From contig CAJXDR010000005.1 in NCBI GenBank assembly GCA_913052345.1, positions 25,634 to 89,633 of the forward strand: a stretch of 64,000 nucleotides of DNA. The letters are read 5' to 3'. Made by a program: the position numbers and the translations under genes. Position 1 is the first letter of the stretch, and each line of letters opens with the position of its first letter. Under the pieces are notes generated by a model. The model was not told the origin of the DNA. It ran no database searches and saw nothing but the letters and a program-made list of their open reading frames with translations. Positions 63,707 to 64,000 of the stretch are shown here, one piece after another. Source of the stretch: UBA4421 sp002470275 (GTDB lineage Bacteria > Pseudomonadota > Gammaproteobacteria > Pseudomonadales > Azotimanducaceae).

Positions 63707-64000
63707 ATGCGGCTAATAACAATGCCTGCGCTAAACGCATCCATTTTGAATCCCGCCACCCGACGGGCTCGTCTTCGCAGCATGTGGCTGACGCTGTCCC
63801 TTAGTCTCGGTCTCTGGGGCTGTCAGTCGCTTTCTGATCTCCTCCCTGAGGATCAGGCCTTAATCGAGGTGACCGACGCGGCGAGCGGCGAATCCAGCGC
63901 TCAGGGATCGAACGCGCCGCCGGTAGCGCCTTCTTACGATGCTGAGGGGGTGTCTGAGCCTGAGGCTGAGTTCCCCGTGGTCAGCCAGGGGTCCCTGATG
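63707..64000 (+). CDS. Lipoprotein-like ORF fused in frame to the RHS core, partial
   Basis: After the RHS core motif YDPEMGRF (ending 63628) the frame continues through about 26 unrelated residues. It then reaches MRLITMPALNASILNPATRR (ATG 63707, second ATG 63722) and a lipoprotein signal: basic RRARLRS, core MWLTLSLSLGLWGC with lipobox LWGC, then an acidic, Pro/Ser-rich stretch to the edge. It may be a separate gene that happens to share the frame, or a fusion product. No clear ribosome site precedes either ATG. The gene runs out of the window. Confidence 0.5.
   Translation, partial: MRLITMPALNASILNPATRRARLRSMWLTLSLSLGLWGCQSLSDLLPEDQALIEVTDAASGESSAQGSNAPPVAPSYDAEGVSEPEAEFPVVSQGSLM

Larger units (their letters stand above)
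56980..64000 (+). pseudogene. Giant secreted SpvB/FG-GAP/RHS (YD-repeat) protein with three frameshifts
   Basis: The gene starts with a long-n-region signal peptide (LLLPLLLGWGAMATAQ), then an SpvB-like domain (VDTSGRNGLAGLGGSIDGLS, HFCLDGQRL). Seven FG-GAP/VCBS-type Ca-loop repeats follow (DFNGDGQLD at 58109; others near 58298, 58520, 58681, 58845, 59095, 59317). Next come a TcdB-like middle part, many YD repeats (from about 60170), a helical insertion (61420-62630), further YD repeats and the RHS core. It reads in one frame from 58476 to the window end. Restoring the frame needs one G less at 57597-57599, one G less in G6 at 58327-58332, and one C more in C8 at 58468-58475. Sequencing error, phase variation or decay are all possible. 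Related proteins are polymorphic toxins or Tc-toxin-like shells. Confidence 0.8.

Noticed and set aside
63690..63760. Integron attC-like site at the RHS/lipoprotein junction
   Set aside because: A weak TGCG/CGCA pairing and TAATAAC are present, but the attC end motifs RYYYAAC and GTTRRRY are not, and no integrase is seen.
1..64000. tRNA, rRNA, CRISPR arrays, phage or transposase genes
   Set aside because: None were recognised on either strand; spacers are short and mostly accounted for.

Overview
The window is dense, roughly 55-57% GC chromosomal DNA from a gammaproteobacterium. The gene orders tusDCB-tusE-cysG-serS-crcB-rarA-lolA-ftsK, aat-bpt-infA-clpA-clpS-cspD-icd, thrH-cysH-(thioredoxin-like)-cysB, and nfuA/metH/cysI-DUF934/acuI-sohB/SCP2/nudC/nhaB/dnaQ-rnhA-yafS-like match, as I remember it, the order in Pseudomonas aeruginosa. 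The organism is therefore probably a free-living, perhaps marine, relative of Pseudomonadales/Cellvibrionales; the genus cannot be fixed from sequence reading. No rRNA, tRNA, CRISPR array, phage or transposase gene was seen.

Layout: 1-1874 is the end of an RND efflux pump. 1929-3246 encodes the TusDCBE sulfur relay for tRNA 2-thiouridine, whose partner mnmA lies at 19933. 3255-10627 is a minus-strand run (ftsK, lolA, rarA, crcB, serS, cysG) with several overlaps. 10763-16096 holds the N-degron set (aat, bpt, clpA, clpS) with infA and a cold-shock protein. 16093-19800 has monomeric isocitrate dehydrogenase and moaEDC. 19933-22921 has mnmA, purB and a GNAT gene. 23050-28901 is the 2-methylcitrate pathway, split into two convergent units (acnD-prpF facing prpB-prpC). 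28990-31744 is thrH and the cysH/cysB sulfate-assimilation group. 31841-33574 holds small housekeeping genes, including a 39-residue membrane protein. 33751-39443 is an AddB/AddA-like helicase-nuclease pair. 39572-48847 carries aroG, nfuA, metH, a 50-residue membrane protein, cysI-DUF934 and a Kef-type antiporter. 48894-56004 carries acuI, sohB, an SCP2-domain gene, nudC, nhaB, dnaQ, rnhA and a methyltransferase.

The right end (56005-64000) differs from the rest. It sits where gloB would be expected. It starts with an AT/purine-rich leader, then a small membrane-anchored acidic helical protein, translationally coupled to a very large secreted SpvB/FG-GAP/RHS (YD-repeat) gene of more than 2,300 codons. 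That gene has three single-base frameshifts, all in G or C runs. It also has an inserted helical hairpin of about 400 residues with a Cys-bracketed tip, and its RHS core breaks off inside the conserved DPxxGRF motif and runs in frame into a lipoprotein-like sequence that leaves the window. This is the most unusual region.

Functional themes: sulfur (TusBCDE, CysG, CysH, CysB, CysI, DUF934, MetH, Fe-S carrier NfuA); propionate or acrylate turnover (acnD/prpFBC, acuI); protein quality control (Aat, Bpt, ClpS, ClpA, SohB); DNA repair (AddAB-like pair, RarA, DnaQ, RnhA). Likely non-coding signals are a nested inverted repeat between nfuA and metH, a nested hairpin upstream of icd, and a promoter that would give an essentially leaderless addB-like mRNA.
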